Below the pieces are notes generated by a model that did no database searches, had not been told where the DNA came from, and worked only from the letters and a program-made list of their open reading frames with translations. A program made the translations under genes and the position numbers. From contig NZ_JAUYGV010000007.1 in assembly GCF_030690345.1 (NCBI RefSeq), forward strand, positions 682,001 to 746,000: 64,000 nucleotides of DNA, read 5' to 3'. This DNA is from Rheinheimera sp. GTDB taxonomy: Bacteria; Pseudomonadota; Gammaproteobacteria; Enterobacterales; Alteromonadaceae. Below are positions 9,550 to 17,690 of this stretch, in pieces (position 1 is the first letter of the stretch; each line of letters starts with the position of its first letter).

Positions 9550-9759
9550 ATATCATAATCTGAGTTTATTCATAAAATTTATTGGTTTAAGCTGCATTTA
9601 GCATTACCTTGTGGTGATAAGCTGGCATATGCCAACGGCACTGCGCAAGACATTGCTCGATTTTAACAGCCAGGCGCGCTTAAGCAATGGCTAAGCACAA
9701 TTCAGGATTACCGGTAAAGCGTGATGAGCGCATTTTCTAACGTATTTAATTGAGGCAAT

Positions 9760-10362
9760 ATGAGTATCGAGCTGATCATGCCGACGCAGTGGCAAACCCA
9801 GCGCTGGCAAAACGGTGGCGGCATTACCCATCAGCTGTGCCGGCAGGACGACGAGCACGGGCTGTTATGGCGTTTATCCATCGCAGAAGTAGCCAGCGAC
9901 GGCCCGTTCTCCCGCTTTGATAACATCGACCGCATAATTTTACTGCTTACAGGCGGGGGCTTTTGTTTACATGGTGTTGGCGCTAATCCGCAGCTGCTGG
10001 ATGCGCCGCTTAAGCCGTTTTCCTTTGCCGGTGAAACTGCCATTCACTGCACGCTGCTTGATGGCGCAGTGCGGGATTTTAACCTGATGACCCGCCGCGG
10101 TGCTGTGCAGGCGCAGTTGCAAGTGCTGACAATTGGCAGTGCTGTACAAACATTGCTGCTAAGCCCACAAACGCTGTTGTATGTGGCCAGCGGCAGCATA
10201 AATGCGGTGTCTGGCGCAAAGCACATAACGTTGCAAGCGCAGCATACACTTAATCTGATTGATGAAACGGGTAACGTGCAGTTAAGCAGTAATGATAATG
10301 CGCAGGTAATAATAATCGGCATATCCGATGCGCAATGCGGCAACAGTACGGGAAAATTTTAA
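9760..10362 (+). CDS. HutD/Ves family protein
   Basis: A 200-residue cupin-like protein of the HutD family. Visible signatures are RWQNGGGITHQL at the start and LLWRLSIAEVASDGPFSRFD, followed by RIILLLTGGGFCLH and FNLMTRRG. In pseudomonads HutD is linked to histidine utilisation and may moderate the pathway; in E. coli the relative Ves is a stress-related protein. No hut genes are seen nearby, so a role in histidine catabolism is not supported by context here. It precedes the lipase by 32 bp on the same strand and may share its transcript. Confidence 0.85.
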   Translation: MSIELIMPTQWQTQRWQNGGGITHQLCRQDDEHGLLWRLSIAEVASDGPFSRFDNIDRIILLLTGGGFCLHGVGANPQLLDAPLKPFSFAGETAIHCTLLDGAVRDFNLMTRRGAVQAQLQVLTIGSAVQTLLLSPQTLLYVASGSINAVSGAKHITLQAQHTLNLIDETGNVQLSSNDNAQVIIIGISDAQCGNSTGKF

Positions 10363-10394
10363 TAAATGCGTAGTAACGCAACACAAGGAAGGCT

Positions 10395-11141
10395 ATGCGA
10401 ATAACATTGTCAGCTGTTTTACTGCTTATATCGTTTAACAGTGTGGCTAAAGACTGCGTTGTGCTGTTGCATGGCCTTGCCCGCAGCGCAGGTGCAATGG
10501 AAACCATGCAGCAAGCGCTTGATGATGCCGGCTACCATACTGTGAATGTTGATTATCCCTCACGAGAGCATGCCATTGAAGTATTAGCGCCAATGGTTAT
10601 TCCACCGGCCTTGGCACAGTGCAGCGCAAAACAAAGCCGTGTTATTCATTTTGTTACCCATTCTATGGGCGGCATTTTGCTGCGCCAATATCTGCAGGAC
10701 AATGTAATTGCAAATTTAGGCCGCGTAGTGATGATGGGGCCGCCAAATCAGGGCAGTCAGGTAGTCGACAATTTAAAAGATGTGCCGGGTTTTGAGGCGT
10801 ATAACGGCCCGGCCGGTATGCAGCTGGGTACCGGCGCGCAAGATATACCCAAACAGCTGGGGCCGGTAAGTTTTGAGCTGGGCGTAATTGCCGGTACCAG
10901 CTCTATTAATCTTATGTTGTCTACGTTTTTGCCTAACCCGGACGATGGCAAGGTGTCGGTTGAAAACACTAAAGTACAAGGCATGTGCGCACTGGTTACG
11001 GTAGAAGTATCGCATCCGTTTCTGATGAAACGGCAACAGGTTATAGATCAGGTACTGCACTTTTTGCGCAGCGGCAGCTTTTTCGGCGACAACGCACAGC
11101 AGTTTACCTGCCCGGCGCAGTTAAAGCCGAAGCTAAGTTGA
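10395..11141 (+). CDS. Exported lipase/esterase, alpha/beta hydrolase fold
   Basis: A 248-residue exported hydrolase. After a signal peptide (about residues 1-18, ending SVAK) come the oxyanion motif VVLLHGLARSAGAM, the nucleophile elbow FVTHSMGGILLRQYL (Ser in HSMGG) and MMGPPNQGSQVV, which is typical of small lipases resembling PGAP1/LipA-type acyltransferase-like hydrolases. The C-terminal region HPFLMKRQQVIDQVLHFLRS contains the likely catalytic His and is the part duplicated as a remnant at 9080-9136. AAGGA precedes the ATG. The natural substrate is not known. Confidence 0.85.
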   Translation: MRITLSAVLLLISFNSVAKDCVVLLHGLARSAGAMETMQQALDDAGYHTVNVDYPSREHAIEVLAPMVIPPALAQCSAKQSRVIHFVTHSMGGILLRQYLQDNVIANLGRVVMMGPPNQGSQVVDNLKDVPGFEAYNGPAGMQLGTGAQDIPKQLGPVSFELGVIAGTSSINLMLSTFLPNPDDGKVSVENTKVQGMCALVTVEVSHPFLMKRQQVIDQVLHFLRSGSFFGDNAQQFTCPAQLKPKLS

Positions 11142-11531
11142 TTTAATTCTGTTACATGATTTTTGTCCCTTTAAATATAACAGCAAATAAAAAGTTTAAT
11201 AATCTTGTTCGGTAGTTTTTGAGGGGGTGGGTAAAAGACGAGACCTTATCCTGAATAAAGAGTAACTCGCTCCAGACTTACAACTTAAGTCACAGTATTT
11301 ACAAAACGTTTGTAATTTAGTCCTGATTTTTATAACTATTTTCTTATCCCTCAAGTTTTTGAAAACATTTGCGTCTCAGGACTTGAGCCTTAGCTCATTT
11401 AGCTTCTCAGCCAATTTAAACTTTTTCTGGTTCTGATAATTTGATTTTTTACTGAACATGATGTTGACTGACGTATTGGTTAATAATCAACCAAAAAATA
11501 GTCATGTTTAGTAGGCGAAAAGGAGGACGTC
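11142..11531. other. 390-bp non-coding gap with a degenerate repeat
   Basis: There is no convincing gene in this AT-rich stretch. Its first 80 bases hold a diverged member of the interspersed repeat (see 11161-11220). The rest contains no clear hairpin or open frame with a ribosome-binding site. It presumably includes the promoter of the unknown gene pair starting at 11532, but I cannot pick a -35/-10 pair with confidence. Confidence 0.6.
11161..11220 (+). repeat. Interspersed repeat, degenerate copy D
   Basis: The segment ccctttaaatataacagcaa followed by ataaa resembles copy A (gcctttaatatatgcaacaa then ataaa). A later gttcggt plus T-run recalls the right half of copies B and C. Similarity is clear only over the left 30 bases, so membership of the repeat family is tentative. 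Confidence 0.4.
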
Positions 11532-12164
11532 ATGGGTAACTTGCTTCGGCTTTTGGCAGGTATTATTTTAGGTATTTGCATTCCCGTATTCTTACTTTTT
11601 AATGTCATAGAGAATATCAATAATCTACAAAACTCTGTCAAAAGCGACAACTCAGATAACATTGTAAATTCATTTAGGGATGTCAAGCCATTGCTTAATA
11701 CTGCCAATGATTACGCTTTATATTCTGTCATAATTGCTGAGCAAGCCAATCAGAAAACAATGATAAATAAACAAGTCATGAAGGTTGCAGTTATTCAGAT
11801 AGGGTTTTCAGTTATATCAATAGGTTTGTTGTTTGTTGTATTGGGCTTTAATGATGGTGGGTTCGAAGCTTCTGGTTCAGGTACAGGTTTTTCGTTTGAT
11901 GTCAAAACAGGAGCTTCCGGGCTGGCGGCAATCATTATAGGCGCATCAATGTCAACGTTAGGTGGTGTCTTGAAAAATGAATACTGGACGGTAAAGCCTC
12001 CCGATTACATCGTTGATTATTCAATGCCAGCAAGTGAAAATATCCTGAAGAACTGCAAGAAAATTTTTATCAATCTCCCCAAAGACGAATTTCCGGAAAA
12101 GGTTTCTGTATGTGTACATGGTCAAACATTAAATTTACTTAAAAAGGAATATATAAATGATTAG
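11532..12164 (+). CDS. Unknown membrane protein, first gene of an AT-rich pair
   Basis: A 210-residue protein I do not recognise. It has a hydrophobic N-terminus (LLRLLAGIILGICIPVFLLF), a soluble stretch of about 55 residues, a span near residues 83-103 (VAVIQIGFSVISIGLLFVVL), a Gly/Ser-rich link (GGFEASGSGTGFSF), a possible third span (SGLAAIIIGASMSTLGGVL) and a soluble tail with two Cys. ATG 11532 has AAGGAGG upstream, an ideal site. It overlaps the next gene by 8 bp, so the two are translationally coupled. Base composition is clearly more A+T-rich than the core, suggesting horizontal transfer. Confidence 0.7.
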   Translation: MGNLLRLLAGIILGICIPVFLLFNVIENINNLQNSVKSDNSDNIVNSFRDVKPLLNTANDYALYSVIIAEQANQKTMINKQVMKVAVIQIGFSVISIGLLFVVLGFNDGGFEASGSGTGFSFDVKTGASGLAAIIIGASMSTLGGVLKNEYWTVKPPDYIVDYSMPASENILKNCKKIFINLPKDEFPEKVSVCVHGQTLNLLKKEYIND

Positions 12165-12786
12165 ATATTTTATTGCATCAATAGCAATTCTCCAATTCCT
12201 CTTTATGTCACATGTTAATGCAGACGAGAGTTGTAGCGAAGTAGAGATAAGTCTGGAAAATTTACAAGTGTTGGAAATTAGCCAATCTCAGATAATTAAA
12301 AGGGATGAAAAAATTTATGCCGTCGTATGCTTTATTATAAATACTCCAATCAATATTGGCAGGGTTTCGGGTGGTGGTTGCGGTGGAAGTGGTAAATGCG
12401 GTGGTAACTTTTTGGTACTGGACAAATGGGTCTTTCCTATTAGAGATCCAGTTGATTATCCATCAAATGTAGAAGTATGGCATCGGTTTAGTCTAAATGA
12501 ATTCAAAGGAAAAAGATTATCGATTGCAAAAAATGTCGAAATAGCTAAAGGGCTAATTTCTGAACGTGAAGAAGGTGAAATAATCATAATGGCACCTCAA
12601 CTTGAAGTCGGTATTGACTCCTTTTTGAAAACAGAATTAGCCGACCCTAACATAAGGTTAGGTACAAGTCTCAATCCGGATACCATTAAGCATTTGAATG
12701 AAGCAGACAGCTTAAAACTCTTACTTGAAGACATGGATGGTGCAAAACTGATTAATATTCAGTCTCTTCCGGCTATAAATTACTGA
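12157..12786 (+). CDS. Unknown secreted protein with Gly/Cys-rich loop, second gene of the pair
   Basis: A 209-residue protein with a clear signal peptide (residues about 1-22, ending SHVNADE), so periplasmic or surface-exposed. A distinctive loop near residues 70-85 reads GRVSGGGCGGSGKCGGNF. Other Cys residues are near positions 24 and 57. No catalytic motif or known domain is recognised. It overlaps the upstream membrane-protein gene by 8 bp and is the last gene of the unit. The pairing of a three-span membrane protein with a secreted partner could mean a complex at the envelope, which is inference only. Confidence 0.7.
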   Translation: MIRYFIASIAILQFLFMSHVNADESCSEVEISLENLQVLEISQSQIIKRDEKIYAVVCFIINTPINIGRVSGGGCGGSGKCGGNFLVLDKWVFPIRDPVDYPSNVEVWHRFSLNEFKGKRLSIAKNVEIAKGLISEREEGEIIIMAPQLEVGIDSFLKTELADPNIRLGTSLNPDTIKHLNEADSLKLLLEDMDGAKLINIQSLPAINY

Positions 12787-13003
12787 TAGTACGCTTTATC
12801 AAAGTATTTACGTGGGAGAGCGAAGGAAGATATTGGTTAAACTGGATCTTTGAGTTCAGGCAAACGACAGCGGGCAGTTAATCGGTAACTAAAGCGAGCA
12901 AAACCTGCATAACCGCGCAGCATATTACTCTGATTAGCAGCTGTGTTAGTGAATAAATATATTAGGTCTACACTGAACTCTGTTTTTGCGGACGAGGTGA
13001 AGT

Positions 13004-13288
13004 ATGAGTATCTTTAACGAGCTAAAGGATTCTCTGACCGAAGCGGTGGATATTAAGCAAGGGCGTAAGGCTCCAAGCCGTGTAACCCGCTATGAAGTAG
13101 CGGATGTTAAAACCCTACGCGAAAGTTTAGCCATTACTCAGGCGCAGTCAGCACAAGCACAGGGCACCAGTGTTGATACGATAAAAAGCTGGGAGAGTAA
13201 AAGGCGCAATCCAACCGGCCTTGCCGCTAAAGTGCTGGCTACTATTCAGGACGACCCCGAGTTCTACCATCAACTGGCTGCACACTAA
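13004..13288 (+). CDS. NadS-type HTH antitoxin, without an adjacent toxin
   Basis: A 94-residue helix-turn-helix protein. The sequence KAPSRVTRYEVADVKTLRES and then TSVDTIKSWESKRRNPTGLA match the NadS/HigA-2 antitoxin family, which normally lies just downstream of a RelE/HigB-type toxin. Here the 217 bp upstream (12787-13003) contain no toxin frame, so it looks like an orphan. GAGGTGA precedes the ATG. It may act as a solitary DNA-binding regulator or protect against a related toxin elsewhere. A strong terminator, which is part of repeat B, follows. Confidence 0.85.
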   Translation: MSIFNELKDSLTEAVDIKQGRKAPSRVTRYEVADVKTLRESLAITQAQSAQAQGTSVDTIKSWESKRRNPTGLAAKVLATIQDDPEFYHQLAAH

Positions 13289-13303
13289 ACAGGCCAGTAC
13301 ACC

Positions 13304-13384
13304 AAACCACCTTAAGGGCGCATTATTGCGCCCTTAGTTTTTGCAGCAAATAAAGCCTTGCCCAAGTTTGGTTTTTCGGTAAAT
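13304..13384 (+). repeat. Interspersed repeat, copy B
   Basis: Aligns without gaps to copy C (14167-14247) with 75 of 81 bases identical. It starts 16 bp after the antitoxin stop, contains a perfect terminator palindrome (13313-13336) and continues into the gcagcaaataa...gccttg...tttttcggtaaat core shared with copy A. The offset between copies B and C is exactly 863 bp and spans the toxin-antitoxin pair. Confidence 0.9.
13313..13341 (+). terminator. Intrinsic terminator within repeat B
   Basis: A 10-bp perfect stem (taagggcgca/tgcgccctta) with a 4-base loop is followed by gtttttt. It terminates the orphan antitoxin gene. Confidence 0.85.
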
Positions 13385-13561
13385 GGCTGTTACGCCATTA
13401 CAACAACTCAATCCCATCCTACCAAAAATTTGCTTACTTTCTGTTGCTTGCTAAGGTTAATTAAAAGTTAAGTTTAAGCGTGCAGCGATATGCGCATGCT
13501 TACAAGAATTGCTTGTAACACAAGTTAATCTTGCAAAAAGTATCTTGAGGGATACACTGTA

Positions 13562-13861
13562 ATGGTAAAGCAAATTAAAGCAACTGAGCAGTTTAGTTAC
13601 TGGCTGGACAGCTTAAAGGATATTCAAGGCAGAGCGCGCATTCAGGCCCGAATTCAGCGCCTGGCGGCTGGTAACCCGGGCGTGCATCGCAATTTAAAAT
13701 TCGGCGTATCTGAGCTGAAAATTGATGTTGGGCCGGGTTACAGGGTGTATTACGCGCAGCGGCAAAATGTTTTGATAATCCTGTTGTGCGGTGGTGATAA
13801 AGCAAGTCAACGTGCCGATATCGAATTAGCCTATCAACTGGTAAACACGCTTGAGGTGTAA
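13562..13861 (+). CDS. RelE/HigB-like toxin (addiction-module killer protein)
   Basis: A 99-residue toxin of the RelE/ParE superfamily. Segments such as FSYWLDSLKDIQGRARIQAR, RNLKFGVSELKIDVGPGYRV and CGGDKASQRADIELAYQL are the signature of the TIGR02683 'addiction module killer protein' group, whose members are expected to be ribosome-dependent mRNA interferases or related toxins. The toxin precedes its antitoxin, an order shared with higBA. The antitoxin starts 1 bp after the toxin stop. The unit is bracketed by repeats B and C, and a promoter should lie in 13385-13561. Confidence 0.92.
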   Translation: MVKQIKATEQFSYWLDSLKDIQGRARIQARIQRLAAGNPGVHRNLKFGVSELKIDVGPGYRVYYAQRQNVLIILLCGGDKASQRADIELAYQLVNTLEV

Positions 13862-13862
13862 C

Positions 13863-14156
13863 ATGAGCATAAAACTGCAAGATTACGATGTAGCAGAGCA
13901 CCTGCGTACACCAGAGGAGATGGCGGCGTACCTTGAAGCCTCTATTGCCGAATGTGATGGTGATGCCAGCTTTGTTGCCAAAGCGCTGGGCGATATTGCC
14001 CGTGCGAAAGGTATGGCAACACTGGCACGTGACACCGGCTTGGGTCGTGAGAGTTTATACAAAGCATTGTCGGCAGAGGGCAACCCGCAATTAAGCACGG
14101 TATTAAAAGTCGCCAAAGCACTTGGCTTGCAATTCAGCGTCAAGCCAGCGGCTTAG
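13863..14156 (+). CDS. Antitoxin partner (addiction-module antidote protein, HTH)
   Basis: A 97-residue antitoxin of the TIGR02684 antidote family. It begins MSIKLQDYDVAEHLRTPEEM, carries the HTH-like segment TLARDTGLGRESLYKALS and ends NPQLSTVLKVAKALGLQFSV, all characteristic of the family. It should bind and neutralise the toxin encoded just upstream and repress the operon. ATG 13863 is used, with GAGGTG 5 nt upstream; a reading from 13851 overlaps the toxin gene needlessly. Repeat C with its terminator starts 11 bp after the stop. Confidence 0.92.
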   Translation: MSIKLQDYDVAEHLRTPEEMAAYLEASIAECDGDASFVAKALGDIARAKGMATLARDTGLGRESLYKALSAEGNPQLSTVLKVAKALGLQFSVKPAA

Positions 14157-14166
14157 CAGCCACGTC

Positions 14167-14290
14167 AAACCACCATAAGGGCGCATTCTTGCGCCCTTAG
14201 CTTTTGCAGCAAATAATGCCTTGACCAAGTTCGGTTTTTCGGTAAATTTAACCGAAAGTTTGAGATTCAATAAGCTGTTTCCATCAATTT
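14167..14290 (+). repeat. Interspersed repeat, copy C
   Basis: Bases 14167-14247 match copy B (75 of 81). From 14189 it matches copy A (58 of 73), and the similarity to A continues weakly to about 14275 (agttt.a.attca). It includes a terminator palindrome at 14176-14199. Both B and C sit directly after an antitoxin gene, and the RES-domain gene begins shortly downstream. Confidence 0.9.
14176..14205 (+). terminator. Intrinsic terminator within repeat C
   Basis: A perfect 10-bp stem (taagggcgca/tgcgccctta) with a 4-base loop, then gctttt. It ends the toxin-antitoxin operon. Confidence 0.8.
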
Positions 14291-14334
14291 TGAAAAGGCA
14301 GGCAAAAAGCCATACCTGACCCTGAGGTTTTTTT

Positions 14335-15228
14335 ATGAACGACCTGCAACATCCTGATGTGCTTAAAAGAATCGTCGAGGAACTAAAGCAGGCTTCGGCC
14401 GGGGGGCTTTCTCGGAACGATGTTGGAGCGATGTTTAAACAACTTATAAGGTCCTATTATTTATTTGGTATTACAAGGTCACATCATCAAGTTTGGTATC
14501 GTGCACGTGTATGTGAAAATGGAGAAATATTCCACAACGTTGATCAAATGATCTACCCCAAAAACGGTTCGCCATCATTTAATCGTGCGTCTTTCCCGAA
14601 TACTAAAGTACTTTATGCTGGCTGGAATAGTCGTTTGGCACTAGAGGAAATTGGTGCAAAAGCAGGGGATTTGGTTCAACTGATAAGACTTCGAGTCAAA
14701 TCTCCAGTTGAGTTTCCGTGTGCAATTATTGGGGAATACCAAGCAATTTTTAACTCAGGACGTTCAATTATTAACTCGGAAAAAAGTGAATTGGCTGTTG
14801 AAGAAAGTCTAAAAATGCATCCTGCCTATGTTCTTGCGCAAGCATTTGTAGATTCTGCAATTGCTGAAATTTTTCGTTCGGATCCAATTGCAAAAGACTA
14901 TTTTGTATCAGCAACGATTGCAGAAGATTTTATATTGGATAAGGCGCAGGGACTAATGTACCCGAGTGTGCGAACTGCTCATTGTGTAAATCTTGCAGTT
15001 AGAGCGGAAGATTTCGACAAAAACTTTGAAGTTCTCGATACGATGGTTTCTAAAGTAGCTGGTTATCACGGTTATGGATTGTATGCTTTAGAACCTTTAG
15101 CCCAAACATGCGAAATTTCAGCTGACGGTTCTTTTATTTGGGACTCTAAAAGAGAAATAACTTCTACACTTGGCCGCCGTCGCGATGAACAAATATCTGC
15201 CGATTTTGTTGGTTGGAGGGCTCAGTAG
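14335..15228 (+). CDS. RES-domain protein, putative NAD+-degrading toxin family
   Basis: A 297-residue protein with a RES domain, the fold of NAD+ phosphorylase/glycohydrolase toxins such as MbcT and ParT. The three family residues are visible in context: Arg in VWYRARV (about 56-58), Glu in LALEEIGAKA (about 104-105) and Ser in LMYPSVRTAH (211). An N-terminal region of about 50 helical residues precedes the domain. Classical RES toxins have an Xre/MbcA-type antitoxin beside them. None is here; the upstream antitoxin belongs to the RelE-like pair. TGAGG lies about 8 nt before the ATG. The gene is A+T-rich relative to ygiQ, consistent with transfer. Confidence 0.8.
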   Translation: MNDLQHPDVLKRIVEELKQASAGGLSRNDVGAMFKQLIRSYYLFGITRSHHQVWYRARVCENGEIFHNVDQMIYPKNGSPSFNRASFPNTKVLYAGWNSRLALEEIGAKAGDLVQLIRLRVKSPVEFPCAIIGEYQAIFNSGRSIINSEKSELAVEESLKMHPAYVLAQAFVDSAIAEIFRSDPIAKDYFVSATIAEDFILDKAQGLMYPSVRTAHCVNLAVRAEDFDKNFEVLDTMVSKVAGYHGYGLYALEPLAQTCEISADGSFIWDSKREITSTLGRRRDEQISADFVGWRAQ

Positions 15229-15324
15229 CTGAACCCAATTCGGATGATGTTGATCACAAACCGAATTTAAGTTCACGCTTTTCTTAAAGCATGACGTAGA
15301 TTCGCCTTTCCCCCGCACTCCTTG

Positions 15325-15330
15325 TATAAT
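15325..15330 (+). promoter_or_regulatory. Probable -10 element for ygiQ
   Basis: A perfect TATAAT occurs 32 bp before the ygiQ start. No strong -35 box is seen at 17-18 bp spacing (ttcgcc is the best), so the promoter call rests on the -10 alone. Confidence 0.35.
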
Positions 15331-15362
15331 ACGCGCCCTTGTTCCGCTCTGGTGCTTAATTT

Positions 15363-17690
15363 ATGTCCACTGTTGCTACTACCGTTTCCCGCAAGTCTGC
15401 CCCTGTAGCACGCATGGCGCCTGAGCGCGATTTATTCAGCTACCCGAAATACTGGGCAGAGTGCTATGGCACGGCGCCGTTTTTACCTATGTCGCGCAAG
15501 GAAATGGATGTACTTGGCTGGGACAGCTGCGATGTTATTTTGGTAGTCGGCGATGCTTACGTTGACCACCCCAGCTTTGGTATGGCGGTAGTTGGGCGCA
15601 TGTTAGAAGCCCAGGGCTATCGGGTTGGCCTTATTTGCCAGCCGGATTGGCACAGCAAAGACGACTTTATGCGCCTGGGTAAGCCAAACCTGTTTTATGG
15701 CGTGTCGGCCGGCAATATGGACTCGATGATTAACCGCTACACCGCCGATAAAAAGCTGCGCCATGACGATGCTTACACCGCCGGTGATATTGGCGGCAAG
15801 CGACCGGACCGCGCGGTTACTGTGTATACCCAGCGCTGTAAAGAAGCCTATAAAGACGTGCCGGTGATTATTGGCGGCATAGAAGCGAGTTTGCGCCGTA
15901 TTGCGCATTATGATTACTGGTCAGAAAAAGTGCGCCGTTCAGTCATTTTTGATGCCAAGGCTGACATTCTTATTTACGGTAACGCCGAGCGGCCATTAAT
16001 CGAAGTGGCGCACCGTATTGCCTCTGGTGTGCCGATTAGCAAGATCCAGGATGTACGCGGCACGGCCGTGATCCGTAAAGAGCCACTGCCTGGCTGGCGC
16101 GGTGTGGATTCTACTGCCATTGATAAAATCGGCAAAATTGACCCTATATCCAACCCTTATGGCGCCGATGATGTTGGCTGCAGTAGTTATTCGGAATATG
16201 CCAAAGCCGGTATCGATTTAACTAAGCCGCAAGAGGTGGAAGCCAAACCGATTTTAGTGCAGCCGCCACGACAAAAACCGTGGGAGCAAACCTACGTTAA
16301 GCTGCCGGCCTTTGAGCAGGTAAGCGTAAATAAGCCGCTATATGCTCATGCTTCGCGCATTTTGCACCAGGAAACTAACCCGGGTTGTGCCCGTGCGATA
16401 ATGCAGCGCCATGGCGACCGGCATATTTGGGTCAACCCGCCGGCCTTTCCGCTTTCTACCGAAGAGATGGATTTAGTCTTTGGCCTGCCGTATCAGCGCG
16501 TGCCGCACCCGGTATATGGCAAGGAGAAAATTCCGGCCTACGAGATGATTAAAACCTCGGTGAACATTATGCGCGGCTGCTTTGGTGGTTGCTCGTTCTG
16601 CTCTATTACCGAGCATGAAGGCCGTATTATTCAAAGCCGGTCGAAAGAATCGATTATGCAGGAGATCAAGGATATTCGCGACAAAGTACCGGGTTTTACC
16701 GGCGTGATATCCGATCTTGGTGGCCCAACGGCCAATATGTACCGCTTAAACTGTAAAAAACCCAAAGCCGAGCAAACCTGCCGCCGGCCCAGCTGCGTGT
16801 ACCCGACCATTTGCGAGCATATGGACACCGACCAAAGCCCGACGGTAGAGCTGTACCGTGAGGCGCGCAATTTGCCCGGTATTAAAAAGGTGTTGGTGGC
16901 CTCCGGCGTGCGTTATGACTTAGCGGTAGAAGATCCGAACTATGTGCGCGAGCTGGTGCAGCACCATGTTGGCGGCTATTTAAAAATAGCGCCGGAGCAT
17001 ACCGAAGAAGGCCCGCTGTCGAAGATGATGAAGCCGGGCATGGGCGCCTACGACAAGTTTAAAGAAATGTTCGACCGCTTTAGTAAAGAAGCCGGTAAAG
17101 AGCAGTTTTTAATTCCGTATTTTATTGCTGCCCACCCTGGCACGACCGATATGGACATGGTTAATCTGGCGCTGTGGTTAAAAGAGCGTGACTTTAAACT
17201 GGACCAGGTACAAAACTTTTACCCCAGCCCAATGGCGAACGCGACCACCATTTACCATACGGAAATGAACTCGCTGAAAAACATCAACAAAGCCAATGAC
17301 GAAGTGGTGGCGGTGCCCAAAGGCGAGCGCCAACGCCGCTTACATAAAGCCATACTGCGCTACCACGACCCGAAAGGCTGGCCGCAAATTCGCGAAGCGT
17401 TAATTAAAATGGGCTTAAAGCACTTAATTGGCCGCAGCAAAGGCTGCTTAGTGCCGGAAGAGGGCAAAGACGAGCAGTTTAAAAAGCCGTTAAAAGGCGG
17501 CCAACCGGCACTTAGCCGCCACACCGGTTTAAACCCTGCTGCTAAAGCGATTGCCAAGCGTAGCCAGCGTGAAACATGGGAAAAAGATGACAAGCAAGGC
17601 AAAAAACCGTTTAGCGCCAATGGCAAACCAGCAGCAAAGGCCGGTGGTAAAGGTCATGGTGCTAAAACACCACAGCGGCCGAAAGGCTGA
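15363..17690 (+). CDS. ygiQ: YgiQ family radical SAM protein
   Basis: A 775-residue radical-SAM enzyme of unknown reaction. The N-terminal third is a YgiQ-specific domain ([20 protein letters not shown], then [17 protein letters not shown]). The core shows the [4Fe-4S] cysteines in [19 protein letters not shown] (CxxxCxxC), and a second Cys cluster follows ([20 protein letters not shown]). The C-terminus is Lys-rich and low complexity ([20 protein letters not shown]). Length and blocks match E. coli YgiQ. Its stop overlaps the thpR start by one base, so the genes are co-expressed. Confidence 0.95.
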   Translation: MSTVATTVSRKSAPVARMAPERDLFSYPKYWAECYGTAPFLPMSRKEMDVLGWDSCDVILVVGDAYVDHPSFGMAVVGRMLEAQGYRVGLICQPDWHSKDDFMRLGKPNLFYGVSAGNMDSMINRYTADKKLRHDDAYTAGDIGGKRPDRAVTVYTQRCKEAYKDVPVIIGGIEASLRRIAHYDYWSEKVRRSVIFDAKADILIYGNAERPLIEVAHRIASGVPISKIQDVRGTAVIRKEPLPGWRGVDSTAIDKIGKIDPISNPYGADDVGCSSYSEYAKAGIDLTKPQEVEAKPILVQPPRQKPWEQTYVKLPAFEQVSVNKPLYAHASRILHQETNPGCARAIMQRHGDRHIWVNPPAFPLSTEEMDLVFGLPYQRVPHPVYGKEKIPAYEMIKTSVNIMRGCFGGCSFCSITEHEGRIIQSRSKESIMQEIKDIRDKVPGFTGVISDLGGPTANMYRLNCKKPKAEQTCRRPSCVYPTICEHMDTDQSPTVELYREARNLPGIKKVLVASGVRYDLAVEDPNYVRELVQHHVGGYLKIAPEHTEEGPLSKMMKPGMGAYDKFKEMFDRFSKEAGKEQFLIPYFIAAHPGTTDMDMVNLALWLKERDFKLDQVQNFYPSPMANATTIYHTEMNSLKNINKANDEVVAVPKGERQRRLHKAILRYHDPKGWPQIREALIKMGLKHLIGRSKGCLVPEEGKDEQFKKPLKGGQPALSRHTGLNPAAKAIAKRSQRETWEKDDKQGKKPFSANGKPAAKAGGKGHGAKTPQRPKG

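Noticed and set aside
9629..9694. Short ORF of 21 codons between the membrane-protein gene and hutD
   Set aside because: It has no ribosome-binding site or recognisable similarity and could easily occur by chance.
13304..14247. CRISPR-like direct repeats
   Set aside because: The copies are about 80 bp, only three or four in number, separated by whole genes, and contain a terminator palindrome; there are no regular spacers or cas genes.
15233..15268. Inverted repeat aattcgg/ccgaatt after the RES gene
   Set aside because: The stem is only 7 bp with a 17-base loop and no T-run, so it is not supported as a terminator or recombination site.
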